Source of the DNA: an uncultured Clostridia bacterium
GTDB lineage: Bacteria; Bacillota; Peptococcia; Peptococcales; Peptococcaceae
DNA length: 64,000 nt
Assembly (NCBI GenBank): GCA_944391625.1
Contig: CALXUG010000001.1
Location: 62,001-126,000, forward strand
Direction: 5' to 3'
A program made the position numbers and the translations under genes. Shown here one piece after another: positions 17,245 to 25,605 of the stretch. Numbering within the stretch: position 1 is the stretch's first letter; the number at the start of each line of letters is the position of its first letter. Under the pieces are notes generated by a model, which saw only the letters and a program-made list of their open reading frames with translations, did no database searches and was not told where the DNA came from.

Positions 17245-17937
17245 TTAAAATATACTATTCTCAAGAAAGCTATAATACTTATCTTCTCCAATTATGATAT
17301 GATCTATCACTTCAATTCCTACAATTTCACCCACTGCTTTTAGACGGTGCGTTACCTGAATATCATACTCACTGGGCACACAATCGCCGCTGGGATGATT
17401 ATGAGCCAGTATCATCGTGGAAGCGCTGCGCTTGATGGCCGGTTTAAATACTTCCCGCGGATGTACCAGCGAACTGCTCAGCGTTCCGATGGATATGGTT
17501 TCGATGCTTAGCACCGCCTTTTTCTGGTTTAACAGCATGACCTGAAAATGTTCCCTGTCCAGATAACGCATCTGTCCCTGCAGCAGCTCGGCTGCGCCGG
17601 ACGGACTGTCAATCACAGGTCTGTAATCACAGCTGCTGTAGCAAATCCGCCTGCCCAATTCAATGGCGGCAGCAATGGTGGTGGCTTTGGCGGCCCCAAT
17701 CCCTTTTTGCTCCATCAGCTCGTCCAAACTGAGCTCCCGCAACCCAGGCAACCCTTTGTGGCTCTGCAATAACCGCTCTGCCAAATCCAAGGCGCTATAT
17801 TCCCTACTTCCTGTTGCCAGCAAAATTGCCAGCAGCTCCTGGTCGCTCAACTGCTCAGCGCCCAGCATTTCCATCCGCTCCCGCGGACGGGCATACTCCG
17901 GATACTCTTTCATTCGGTAAACAGTGTTTGTACTCAT
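17245..17937 (-). CDS. radC: RadC-family JAB/MPN domain protein
   Basis: The protein has 230 residues. A helix-hairpin-helix region (LMEQKGIGAAKATTIAAAIELG, about residue 70) is followed by a JAB1/MPN metalloprotease-like domain. That domain carries the full metal-binding motif MILAHNHPSGDCVPSEYD (HxHPSGD) after SSLVHPREVF. The historic DNA repair label is not well supported biochemically. The start (ATG after GGGGGA) lies 83 bases inside the 3' end of maf in another frame. This family is a regular neighbour of mreB in Bacillota. Confidence 0.9.
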   Translation of the reverse strand: MSTNTVYRMKEYPEYARPRERMEMLGAEQLSDQELLAILLATGSREYSALDLAERLLQSHKGLPGLRELSLDELMEQKGIGAAKATTIAAAIELGRRICYSSCDYRPVIDSPSGAAELLQGQMRYLDREHFQVMLLNQKKAVLSIETISIGTLSSSLVHPREVFKPAIKRSASTMILAHNHPSGDCVPSEYDIQVTHRLKAVGEIVGIEVIDHIIIGEDKYYSFLENSIF

Positions 17938-18508
17938 AAAGATTAATCCCCCAATTTCGCAGCCCTGCTGCTACTTTTTGCAAAGGCAATCCAACCACAT
18001 TAAAATAGCATCCTTCTATTTTTTCTACCAATAGTGCTCCATATCCTTGTATTCCATATGCGCCAGCTTTATCCATGGATTCCCCTGTTTCCACATAAGC
18101 AATGATTTCCGCCATCGTTAAACTGCGGAACTTCACTTTTGTTGTTTCCACCGATACCCAGGGCTCTTTTTGCCCGGATGCATCCACAATCGCCACCGCA
18201 GTCATAACCTGATGCCAGTTGCCTGATAAACGCTGTAAAATATCGACTGCGACCTCCCGATTTTCCGGTTTTCCCAGCAGAATATTCTGATGTACAACAA
18301 CGGTATCTGCTCCCAAAACCAGTCCCGAATCATGTCGCTCAGCTACAGCAGTTGCTTTTTCTAACGCAAACTGCCGCACCATAGCCTCCGGTGTCAATGA
18401 TGGATTTATTTGTTCTGCCACATGACTGTTTTCTGCCACAAAAGGTACTCCAATTTGCTGCAGCAACGCGCTGCGTCTTGGAGAAGTAGAAGCTAATCGT
18501 AATTGCAT
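17855..18508 (-). CDS. maf: Maf/YhdE nucleotide pyrophosphatase with C-terminal extension
   Basis: The protein has 217 residues from ATG 18508, with GGAG upstream. It begins LASTSPRRSALLQQIG, the Maf signature, and has LVLGADTVV and DKAGAYGIQGYGALLVEKIEGCYFNVVGLP, the conserved C-terminal motifs. The family hydrolyses non-canonical or modified nucleoside triphosphates and is linked to septum control. Typical proteins end soon after VGLPL. Here about 25 further residues (LPNERVSGVCPSAGADGNAGR) are encoded within the radC start region, probably because an ancestral stop was lost. The gene opens the shape/division operon. Confidence 0.9.
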   Translation of the reverse strand: MQLRLASTSPRRSALLQQIGVPFVAENSHVAEQINPSLTPEAMVRQFALEKATAVAERHDSGLVLGADTVVVHQNILLGKPENREVAVDILQRLSGNWHQVMTAVAIVDASGQKEPWVSVETTKVKFRSLTMAEIIAYVETGESMDKAGAYGIQGYGALLVEKIEGCYFNVVGLPLQKVAAGLRNWGINLYEYKHCLPNERVSGVCPSAGADGNAGR

Positions 18509-18830
18509 CACATAGCTCCGCCTTTCTATTATTTAATTCTACATTAGTTTATAATAACATTACAAAAGAGCGGAAACAAGCAATATTCTATATTCTTATG
18601 CGAAAAAACAATAAAAAAAATTATCATAAAAAAATTTCTTTACTATCATATCATATCTTTACATAAATTGTAAATATCTAGTATGTTTTATGGGCATATA
18701 ATCCATTCCATCCATAGCTGCCTGCCACCCTATTTTTATATTCTCAAGTTTAGTATAACAGTTACCCCAGGTTTCTCAAATATTCTGAGTCCTTTTCATA
18801 AAAATCAATATTTCGTTTTGTTGTTAGACA
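18509..18830. other. AT-rich intergenic region upstream of maf
   Basis: No gene is recognised. This region should hold the main promoter of the maf-to-kinase operon on the minus strand, but no hexamer pair stands out among the A/T tracts. Confidence 0.4.
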
Positions 18831-18869
18831 AAAAGCAGGAAATCCTTTTTGAGAATTCCTGCTTCACAG
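18831..18869 (-). terminator. Terminator of the small-ORF/hydrolase unit
   Basis: AGCAGGAA and TTCCTGCT arms surround an AT-rich loop, followed on the minus strand by TTTTTG. It lies 19 bases after the stop of the 95-residue ORF. Confidence 0.7.
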
Positions 18870-18887
18870 TATAAAAATACATATTTT

Positions 18888-19175
18888 TTATTGTAAGTCA
18901 TCTTTTGTAATTGCGATGGAGGGATAATGGGTAAGCGTTGTCAAATCCACATCCAAAGGAACGCTGTATACCATATAATAGTTTTGAGGATTTTGAGAAA
19001 GTAATTCTTGTATTTTTTTCGCCGCCGCTTCTTTATCAAGGGTGGCATACACCACGGATACCACGCCCGCTTTCTCTTGTTCTACAGTTTGAATACTCCC
19101 GCACAAAATAATCTTCAATGGTGCTTCGCCGTTCAACCCTTGTTCCAGGTAGTCTTTGTCAGACAAATTTCTCAC
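18888..19175 (-). CDS. Conserved-looking hypothetical protein, 95 residues
   Basis: I do not recognise this protein. It is soluble, with an alternating beta/alpha pattern (LKIILCGSIQTVEQE, VVSVVYATLDKEAAAKKIQELLSQ, NYYMVYSVPLDVDL), which resembles a small ferredoxin-like fold. It follows the alpha/beta hydrolase gene by 11 bases with a terminator right after, so the two form a unit. An NAG-like ribosome binding site is present before the start. Confidence 0.55.
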   Translation of the reverse strand: MRNLSDKDYLEQGLNGEAPLKIILCGSIQTVEQEKAGVVSVVYATLDKEAAAKKIQELLSQNPQNYYMVYSVPLDVDLTTLTHYPSIAITKDDLQ

Positions 19176-19186
19176 TCCTTATTTTT

Positions 19187-19936
19187 TCAATCAAGAAATG
19201 CTTTTATCAGCTGCGCAAGGTCCTCTGCTCTTGAGGCAATCAACGGATGAGCGCCTGTTTCGTAGATTTGATAATGAATATTTGGATTGCAGCGATGCAA
19301 CAATCTGCACTGACTGTCCATATCATTGGCAAGCATCTCATCTTCTTTGCTGACCGTAATTAATAACGGAACCTGAATGGTTTCTATCGGATTATGGAAA
19401 AGACGAATGTGGTTTCGTTCATAATTAACAAGAGCCTCCGTATCCAAATCCACTACAAATTCCCAATCATCACCCTGACACCATTCATAAAAGCCTCTCG
19501 CCTGCTCATTCTTTTTAGCCATCAGCCGTTCTTGAATGACCGTTTCCGCAAAACCTTCGGGCAGTGTGTTGCCGTCAAAACTATCTGCTACAACTTTATG
19601 GAAAAGCTCCGGCATTTCCAACGCAGCATTGATGGCAGCATAAGCGCCGCCGCTGGTTCCAATCAGATTCACCTTACCGCAGTCCAGTTTTTTACAAAGC
19701 TCCACAATCTGATGTCCCTGGTCGATCCACAATTCATCGGGAAATCTGGCGACCCGTTCAGACTTGCCATTGCCTAAAAAGTCAAGCAAAATCACCCGAA
19801 ATTCATTGGAATACAGCGGTAAAATAAATTCAAACATTTTTGAAGAAGCCGTATTGCCATGCAGAAAGATACATGGTTTTCCACTGCCAGTTTCAGAATA
19901 AAACATTCGTTTTCCATTGTAATAAAAATATGACAT
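19187..19936 (-). CDS. Alpha/beta-fold hydrolase
   Basis: The protein has 249 residues from ATG 19936, chosen for the AGGAGG 9 bases upstream. The fold markers are present: CIFLHGNTASSKMFEF (oxyanion HG), the nucleophile elbow NLIGTSGGAYAAINAALEMP (GxSxG as GTSGG), an acidic residue in TVSKEDEM, and the catalytic His in YETGAHPLI. The substrate (ester, lactone or epoxide) is unknown. The upstream leader contains two tiny ORFs (5 codons at 20009-20026 and 6 codons at 19970-19990), each behind a G-rich site, and a small CAGGG/CCCTG hairpin. Confidence 0.8.
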   Translation of the reverse strand: MSYFYYNGKRMFYSETGSGKPCIFLHGNTASSKMFEFILPLYSNEFRVILLDFLGNGKSERVARFPDELWIDQGHQIVELCKKLDCGKVNLIGTSGGAYAAINAALEMPELFHKVVADSFDGNTLPEGFAETVIQERLMAKKNEQARGFYEWCQGDDWEFVVDLDTEALVNYERNHIRLFHNPIETIQVPLLITVSKEDEMLANDMDSQCRLLHRCNPNIHYQIYETGAHPLIASRAEDLAQLIKAFLD

Positions 19937-20123
19937 AAAAATGCCCTCCTTTTTTGTCGTCATTACAAATTACTTTGTTGTACAGGGCATTGATTACCCC
20001 CTGTGTGATTAGTTTTTCGTACCCATCTGCCCAACCTCCTTGTCCTTTTATGTTGTCAAATTTTTACGATTTATTTCATTTTAGCATAAGCCGCTTACCT
20101 TGCCCACCTTTTTATTTATAAAC

Positions 20124-20170
20124 AAGAAAAAGCGTTCTTTGACTGCCACATCAAAAAACGCTTCTTGTTT
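20124..20170 (-). terminator. Terminator of the DUF3796/XRE unit
   Basis: Long imperfect arms (ACAAGAAAAAGCGTT on the left, AACGCTTCTTGT on the right) close around CTGCCACA. The minus-strand transcript ends in TTTTTCTTGTTT just after the regulator stop. Confidence 0.7.
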
Positions 20171-20171
20171 G

Positions 20172-20366
20172 TTATTCCACTGTAAAAATTTCTTCAATTG
20201 TAACATGAAACACCTTGGCAATATTCCATGCTAAAACCAGAGAAGGATTGTACCTCCCTTTTTCAAGATTTCCGATGGTTTCCCTTCGTACACCGACCAG
20301 CTTTGCCAAATCCTCCTGTTTCATGTCATATCTGGCCCGATATTCCTTAATTCTATTTGTTATCAT
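20172..20366 (-). CDS. Small XRE-family helix-turn-helix regulator
   Basis: The protein has 64 residues from ATG 20366 and is almost entirely one Cro/C1-type HTH domain. The visible helices are [21 protein letters not shown], then [17 protein letters not shown], then a stabilising helix [18 protein letters not shown]. Such mini-regulators are usually dimeric and autoregulated. It overlaps the upstream DUF3796 gene by 14 bases, and that membrane protein/HTH pairing is common in Bacillota. A likely target is the palindrome at 20747-20762 at the unit's own promoter. Confidence 0.85.
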   Translation of the reverse strand: MITNRIKEYRARYDMKQEDLAKLVGVRRETIGNLEKGRYNPSLVLAWNIAKVFHVTIEEIFTVE

Positions 20367-20724
20367 ATGCAAGTCCCCAGTTTTCCTTAAATGTATAATA
20401 GGCAATCAAAAGCCCATGAACAGCAACCGAAACACCCCAACCAGCAGCAACCCCATATAACAGTGACATGTTTCCGGTATTGCTGTTTACAAAGAAACAA
20501 AACAGCGCCACAGCAGCGGTGGTAATCATGCCGCAGTAAAAAGCACTTGCCGCTGAACGATTCATATATGTTTCGGACATCTCGTCGGTTTTGATAAAAA
20601 AATATTCAAAATCAACAGCAAAAGCAAAAAAAGCCAAAAAAATCCGTTCGTCAGTAAATACGCCGATGAACCCTAACAATGATAAAAACCCCATAGATCC
20701 ATACAAATAGTTTTTTGATTTCAT
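20353..20724 (-). CDS. DUF3796-like small integral membrane protein
   Basis: The protein has 123 residues from ATG 20724, with AAGGAGG 8 bases upstream. Four hydrophobic segments are visible ([71 protein letters not shown]). The arrangement and the downstream mini-HTH regulator match the DUF3796 family. No biochemical role is known. The overlap with the regulator gene implies coupled translation. Confidence 0.65.
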   Translation of the reverse strand: MKSKNYLYGSMGFLSLLGFIGVFTDERIFLAFFAFAVDFEYFFIKTDEMSETYMNRSAASAFYCGMITTAAVALFCFFVNSNTGNMSLLYGVAAGWGVSVAVHGLLIAYYTFKENWGLAYDNK

Positions 20725-20746
20725 AACAAATTCCTCCTTGGTTTTA

Positions 20747-20803
20747 TGCGATATATTTCGCACTTCATGATATAAATATACCACATAAAATCAGGAAATA
20801 CAA
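20747..20803 (-). promoter_or_regulatory. Promoter with palindromic operator for the DUF3796/XRE unit
   Basis: Minus strand: TTGTAT (20803-20798), 17-base spacer, TATATT (20780-20775). About 12 bases further on is TGCGA-N6-TCGCA (20762-20747), at the expected transcription start. It would be a natural autoregulatory site for the XRE protein. That is inference. Confidence 0.6.
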
Positions 20804-20830
20804 GCCCTAAATTTTCCGTACATGCAAAAA

Positions 20831-20864
20831 ACCCCCTTCACTGGTTTTTGTCCAGTAAAGGGGG
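20831..20864 (-). terminator. Terminator of the PFOR gene
   Basis: CCCCCTT-ACTGG arms pair with CCAGT-AAGGGGG around a TTTTTGT loop. The minus-strand transcript ends in TTTTTTG. Confidence 0.9.
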
Positions 20865-20908
20865 TACCTATCAAAACTGTGCGGGCCTTCGTAAGCCGAA
20901 AAACAAAC

Positions 20909-23900
20909 TTACTGTTTATTGGCCATCTCTACATAGGTTTGGTATCTTGCAACGCTGTCCTGTTTTGCCTGTTCAAACAATTCTTCTGCTTTTTCAGGGA
21001 ACAGTTTTGCCAAAGAGGTATACCGTGTTTCTGTATTAATAAAGTCGCGGAACAGATCGGAATTTGGTTCTTTAGAATCTAAAGTGAATGGATTTTTCCC
21101 TTCTGCTTTCAATTCCGGATTGTATCTCCACAAATGCCAGTAACCGCATTCTACCGCTTTCTTCATTTGGTTCATTGGGCTGTTCAGGCCGCCTTTGATA
21201 CCATGGTTGATACAGGTTGCATAAGCAATGATCAAGGATGGGCCGTCATAAGCTTCTGCTTCTGTAATTGCTTTGATGGTCTGGTTCATATTAGCGCCCA
21301 TCGCAATCTGCGCAACATAAACATTACCATATGCAGTATTCATCATACCCAGGTCTTTTTTCTTGGAGCGTTTCCCGCCGGCAGCAAATTTAGCAATGGC
21401 TGCAGTCGGAGTCGCTTTGGAAGCCTGACCGCCAGTATTGGAGTATACTTCTGTATCAAATACTAATACATTTACATTTTCTCCGGAAGCCAGTACATGG
21501 TCTAAACCGCCATAACCGATATCATATGCCCAGCCGTCGCCGCCAAAGATCCACTGAGACCGTTTGATCAAATGATCTTCATATACTGCGATAGCCTGCA
21601 GAGCAGGAGCAGCAGCATCTTTCAGCATTGGCAGCAGCAAATCGGTTGCCTGTTTACTGCCTTCGTAATCATCTTTATGATCTAACCACATCTGGATTGC
21701 TTCTTTTGCTTCCGCAGCAATGTCCGCTTCCAATGCTTCTGTCATCAGTTCTGCCAGTTTTTCGCGGCACTGCTGATGGGCTTTTAACATACCCAGACCA
21801 AACTCTGCATTGTTTTCAAACAGAGAGTTTGCCCAAGCCGGACCTCTGCCCTGCGCATTGGTGCAGTATGGCATACATGGTGCCGATGCGCCCCAGATGG
21901 AGGAACAACCGGTAGCATTGGCAATTACCATACGATCGCCGAACAACTGGGTAACCAGTTTGGCATATGGTGTTTCACCACAGCCGGCACAAGCGCCGGA
22001 GAATTCCAATAATGGCTGACGGAACTGAGAACCTTTCAGGGTTTTCACATTAACCAGATCCGCTTTATTGGAAATTTTATGGGTTGCATAAGTCCAATTT
22101 GCCCGCTGTTCAGCCACAGCTTCTTCCACATTCTGCATTACCAGCGCTTTGTTCTTAGCCGGGCAAACATTGGCGCAGCTGCCGCAGCCGGTACAATCCA
22201 TTGGACTAACCTGAATACGGAATGTCATACCTTCAAATTCCTTGCCGTTTGCTTTGATAGTAACCATACCTTCTGGTTTGTTTGCTTCTTCTTCTGCGTT
22301 TAACACAAATGGACGGATACATGCATGCGGACATACATAGGAACACTGGTTGCACTGAATGCAGTTTTCCGGCTGCCATTGCGGTACGTCAGTAGCAATC
22401 ATACGTTTTTCATAACAGGATGTACCCAATGGGAAAGAACCATCTTCGCGGCCGCTGAAGCTGCTGACTGGTAACTTATCCCCCTGCTGTGCATTCATTG
22501 GATTTACAACTTCTTTAATGAATGCCGGTGTTGCAGGACAGCCGCCTTTTGCAGCTTCTTCTGCACCTGCATTGGCCCAGGCAGCAGGCACTTCCACTTT
22601 ATGCAGTGTTTCTACCGCTTTATCTACAGCAGCATAGTTCATGTTGACAACATCGTCACCTTTTTTGCCATAGGTTTTCTTAATAGCCGCTTTCAACAAT
22701 TCAGTTGCTTTTTCAAATGGAATTACATTGGTCAATTTAAAGAACGCTGTCTGGGTTACCATGTTGATTCTATTTTTCAAACCAACTTCTCTGGCAACTT
22801 TGATGGCATCAATGGTATAGAACTGAATGTTATTTTCAGCAATATATTTTTTCATTTTTGCCGGCAGTTCTTTTTCCAGTTCTTCGGCATCCCATGGGCA
22901 GTTCAGCAGGAATGTACCGCCAGGTTTCAAGCCTTCCAGAATTTCATACTGGTTCACATAGCTTGTCTTATGGCAGGCAATATAGTCAGCCTGGTCGATC
23001 AAGTAGGTAGAACGGATTTTGGAATGACCAAACCGCAGGTGGGACATGGTCACACCGCCGGATTTTTTGGAGTCATATGCAAAATAACCCTGCGCATACA
23101 TATCCGTGTTATCACCGATAATCTTGATTGCGTCTTTATTGGCGCCAACAGTACCGTCAGAACCATAACCCCAGAACTTGCAGCTGATGGTGCCTTCTGC
23201 TGCTGTTACAACAGGAGCGCCAACCGGCAGGCTCATATTGGTTACATCATCTACAATACCAACGGTAAAGCCGTTCATTGGTTTTTCTGCTGCCAGATTT
23301 TCATAAACAGCGATCAACTGAGCAGGAGTTACATCTTTAGAGCCCAAACCATAACGGCCGCCGATAATCAGTGGGCGTTCTGCCATATCATAATAGATAT
23401 TGCGAACATCTTCATACAAAGGTTCACCCAATGCGCCCGGTTCTTTGGTACGATCCAGAACGGAAATCCGTTTTACACTGGCCGGCATTGCGCTCAGGAA
23501 ATGTTTTGCAGAAAATGGACGATACAATCTTACTTTCAGCAACCCTACTTTCTGCCCTTTTGCATTCAGATAATCTACTACTTCTTCTAATGCTTCACAA
23601 ACAGAACCCATAGCAATCACTACATTTTCTGCATCTTCTGCACCATAATAATTAAATGGTTTATAATCTCTTCCGGTTAATTTGGAGATTTCACCCATAT
23701 ATTCTTCAACAACGTCAACCACATCGGTGTAATATACGTTGCCTGCTTCTCTTGCCTGGAAGAAGATATCCGGATTCTGCGCAGTCCCTTTTACTTTTGG
23801 GAACATTGGGTTTAAGCCGCGTTTGCGGAAATCTTTTACAGCATCCATATCTACCAGATTAGCCAGATCATCATAATCCAGCACTTCTATTTTCTGAATT

Positions 23901-24439
23901 TCATGCGAGGTACGGAAACCATCAAAGAAATGAATAAACGGAATCCGGGATTTTAATGTTGCCAGATGGGCAACGGCACCCAAATCCATCGCTTCCTGTA
24001 CACTACTGGAGGCCAGCAGAGCAAACCCTGTCTGACGGCAAGCCATAACATCAGACTGATCACCGAAAATAGACAGCGCATGTGTAGCAACTGTTCTTGC
24101 GGTTACATGGAATACACATGGTAAAAATTCACCGGCAATTTTATACATTGTCGGCAGCATCAGCAGCAAGCCCTGTGATGCTGTGTAAGTAGAAGTCAAA
24201 GCCCCAGCTGACAGAGAACCGTGAATGGTACCTGCGGCACCACCTTCGGACTGCATTTCTACAACTTTTACCTGTTGTCCAAAAATATTCTTTCTTCCCT
24301 GTGCGCTCCATTCATCAACCAACTCTGCCATTGGAGAGGACGGAGTGATTGGATAGATTGCCGCAACATCCGTAAAAGCATAAGATACATGTGCTGCTGC
24401 TGCATTCCCATCCATTGTTTTCATTGTTTTGCTCGCCAT
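20909..24439 (-). CDS. nifJ: Pyruvate:ferredoxin (flavodoxin) oxidoreductase
   Basis: The protein has 1176 residues, the full single-chain form. The start at 24439 has AGGAGGAATATTC directly before it. The order is: N-terminal pyrimidine-binding domain I (MDGNAAAAHVSYAFTDVAAIYPITPSSPMAE), transketolase C-like domain II, and the gamma domain. The 8Fe ferredoxin insert has CIQCNQCSYVCPHAC and CTGCGSCANVC. The TPP-binding domain VI has CAGCGETPYAKL and GDGWAYDIGYGG. It decarboxylates pyruvate to acetyl-CoA and reduces ferredoxin, the key step of fermentative anaerobes. It has its own promoter and terminator and faces the sulfite-reductase-like gene. Confidence 0.97.
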   Translation of the reverse strand: MASKTMKTMDGNAAAAHVSYAFTDVAAIYPITPSSPMAELVDEWSAQGRKNIFGQQVKVVEMQSEGGAAGTIHGSLSAGALTSTYTASQGLLLMLPTMYKIAGEFLPCVFHVTARTVATHALSIFGDQSDVMACRQTGFALLASSSVQEAMDLGAVAHLATLKSRIPFIHFFDGFRTSHEIQKIEVLDYDDLANLVDMDAVKDFRKRGLNPMFPKVKGTAQNPDIFFQAREAGNVYYTDVVDVVEEYMGEISKLTGRDYKPFNYYGAEDAENVVIAMGSVCEALEEVVDYLNAKGQKVGLLKVRLYRPFSAKHFLSAMPASVKRISVLDRTKEPGALGEPLYEDVRNIYYDMAERPLIIGGRYGLGSKDVTPAQLIAVYENLAAEKPMNGFTVGIVDDVTNMSLPVGAPVVTAAEGTISCKFWGYGSDGTVGANKDAIKIIGDNTDMYAQGYFAYDSKKSGGVTMSHLRFGHSKIRSTYLIDQADYIACHKTSYVNQYEILEGLKPGGTFLLNCPWDAEELEKELPAKMKKYIAENNIQFYTIDAIKVAREVGLKNRINMVTQTAFFKLTNVIPFEKATELLKAAIKKTYGKKGDDVVNMNYAAVDKAVETLHKVEVPAAWANAGAEEAAKGGCPATPAFIKEVVNPMNAQQGDKLPVSSFSGREDGSFPLGTSCYEKRMIATDVPQWQPENCIQCNQCSYVCPHACIRPFVLNAEEEANKPEGMVTIKANGKEFEGMTFRIQVSPMDCTGCGSCANVCPAKNKALVMQNVEEAVAEQRANWTYATHKISNKADLVNVKTLKGSQFRQPLLEFSGACAGCGETPYAKLVTQLFGDRMVIANATGCSSIWGASAPCMPYCTNAQGRGPAWANSLFENNAEFGLGMLKAHQQCREKLAELMTEALEADIAAEAKEAIQMWLDHKDDYEGSKQATDLLLPMLKDAAAPALQAIAVYEDHLIKRSQWIFGGDGWAYDIGYGGLDHVLASGENVNVLVFDTEVYSNTGGQASKATPTAAIAKFAAGGKRSKKKDLGMMNTAYGNVYVAQIAMGANMNQTIKAITEAEAYDGPSLIIAYATCINHGIKGGLNSPMNQMKKAVECGYWHLWRYNPELKAEGKNPFTLDSKEPNSDLFRDFINTETRYTSLAKLFPEKAEELFEQAKQDSVARYQTYVEMANKQ

Positions 24440-24515
24440 GAATATTCCTCCTAATTCCTGAAACAAATTTAATTTTAATAAACAATCCCAAAAAATGTTT
24501 ATCAAAATTAAATAT

Positions 24516-24544
24516 ATTTTACCATATAGGATACACTATCACAA
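24516..24544 (-). promoter_or_regulatory. PFOR promoter
   Basis: Minus strand: TTGTGA (24544-24539), 17-base spacer, TAAAAT (24521-24516), leaving a leader of about 70 bases. Confidence 0.7.
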
Positions 24545-24710
24545 CCATTTTTTGATAATTACACCTTGCAGAAAAAAATTTATTTTAGTATTATTAATAA
24601 TGAAGTTTGCAGTATATTTCACAATTTGATAAAATTATTGTACTGCAATTTTTTCATTTTATGTATGCGTTTCTTTTATATTTTATTTATTAGACGAAGG
24701 AGTGTTCTTT

Positions 24711-25379
24711 ATGCTGCAAGAAACCGCACGCACTGGTATTTTACAAAAAGACAAAGAAACTGTTGCACTGATCCCTGAAATCAAATTTGGCCTGATTTCG
24801 TTGGACGATTTAGTTAATATTGCCGCTGTTTCCCGTAAATATCAAATTCCTGTGATCAAAATCACCTCTGCACAGCGCATCGCTTTGGTAGGTGTCAAAC
24901 AGCAGGATGTGGAAAATATCTGGAACGAACTGGGCATGGAACCCGGCCATGGCCTGGGCACCGGATTAAATTACATCAAAAGCTGTCCGGGAGAAACAGT
25001 CTGCCGTCTTGGACAACGGGATTCCCTGGGCATGTCCGAACGGATTTATGATGCAGTGAAACCGCTGGGCATCGAATCCAAAATTAAATTTGGTATCTCC
25101 GGCTGTCCATTGGCCTGCGGCGAAGGCATTATCCGCGATATCGGTATTTTTGGCAGAAAAGCGACCGGCTGGACCATTCAAATCGGCGGCAATTCCGGCC
25201 TGAATGCCCGCCTGGGCGAAGTACTGGCCAAAGATTTGGATGATGACCAATTGGTAGAATTGGTAGTCAAATTAATGACCTACTACAAAGAAAATATGAA
25301 ACCAAAAGAAAGAATGTATCGTTTTGTACCGCGCATGGGCGGTATCGATGCCATCAAACAGGCGCTGGGATTGGAATAA
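24711..25379 (+). CDS. Small siroheme/[4Fe-4S] nitrite/sulfite reductase-like protein
   Basis: The protein has 222 residues from ATG 24711, with AAGGAG 8 bases upstream. A GTG at 24702 is rejected. An N-terminal ferrodoxin-like half-domain (FGLISLDDLVNIAAVSRKY) is followed by the cluster-binding motif CX5C...CX3C: SCPGETVCRLGQRD and GISGCPLACGEG. This is the siroheme-[4Fe-4S] ligand set of sulfite and nitrite reductases, here in a single-repeat protein. Full-size enzymes have two repeats and about 500 residues. Low-molecular-weight assimilatory-type sulfite reductases of anaerobes have this size. Whether this one reduces sulfite, nitrite or something else is open. It is divergent from PFOR, a possible source of reduced ferredoxin. 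Confidence 0.8.
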   Translation: MLQETARTGILQKDKETVALIPEIKFGLISLDDLVNIAAVSRKYQIPVIKITSAQRIALVGVKQQDVENIWNELGMEPGHGLGTGLNYIKSCPGETVCRLGQRDSLGMSERIYDAVKPLGIESKIKFGISGCPLACGEGIIRDIGIFGRKATGWTIQIGGNSGLNARLGEVLAKDLDDDQLVELVVKLMTYYKENMKPKERMYRFVPRMGGIDAIKQALGLE

Positions 25380-25430
25380 TAATTCAGCCCAAACAGAACA
25401 GAGCAGACCAAACGTACAATAAAAACTAAA

Positions 25431-25475
25431 AAACAGCCAGCAAGGTCGGTTTCCATTCCACCTGCCGGCTGTTTT
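25431..25475 (+). terminator. Terminator, copy 1 of a 45-bp dispersed repeat
   Basis: Arms AAACAGCCAGCA and TGCCGGCTGTTTT (one A-C mismatch) close about 50 bases after the siroheme gene. The same 45 bases recur at 27196-27240 with 5 differences. Confidence 0.7.
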
Positions 25476-25605
25476 CATGATATCGTTCAACCATATATTA
25501 TAAAATTTTCATTCTATTTTCCTTACATACTTTTCGCTGCCAAATAGTTTTAACCTGCACAGATATCTATCCATACCACTTCACAAATTGTCACAACCAA
25601 AATTA

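Noticed and set aside
22601-23590. 329-codon open frame antisense to PFOR
   Set aside because: It lies wholly opposite a well-identified gene. The translation is Phe/Cys-rich and unlike any protein, an artefact of codon bias.
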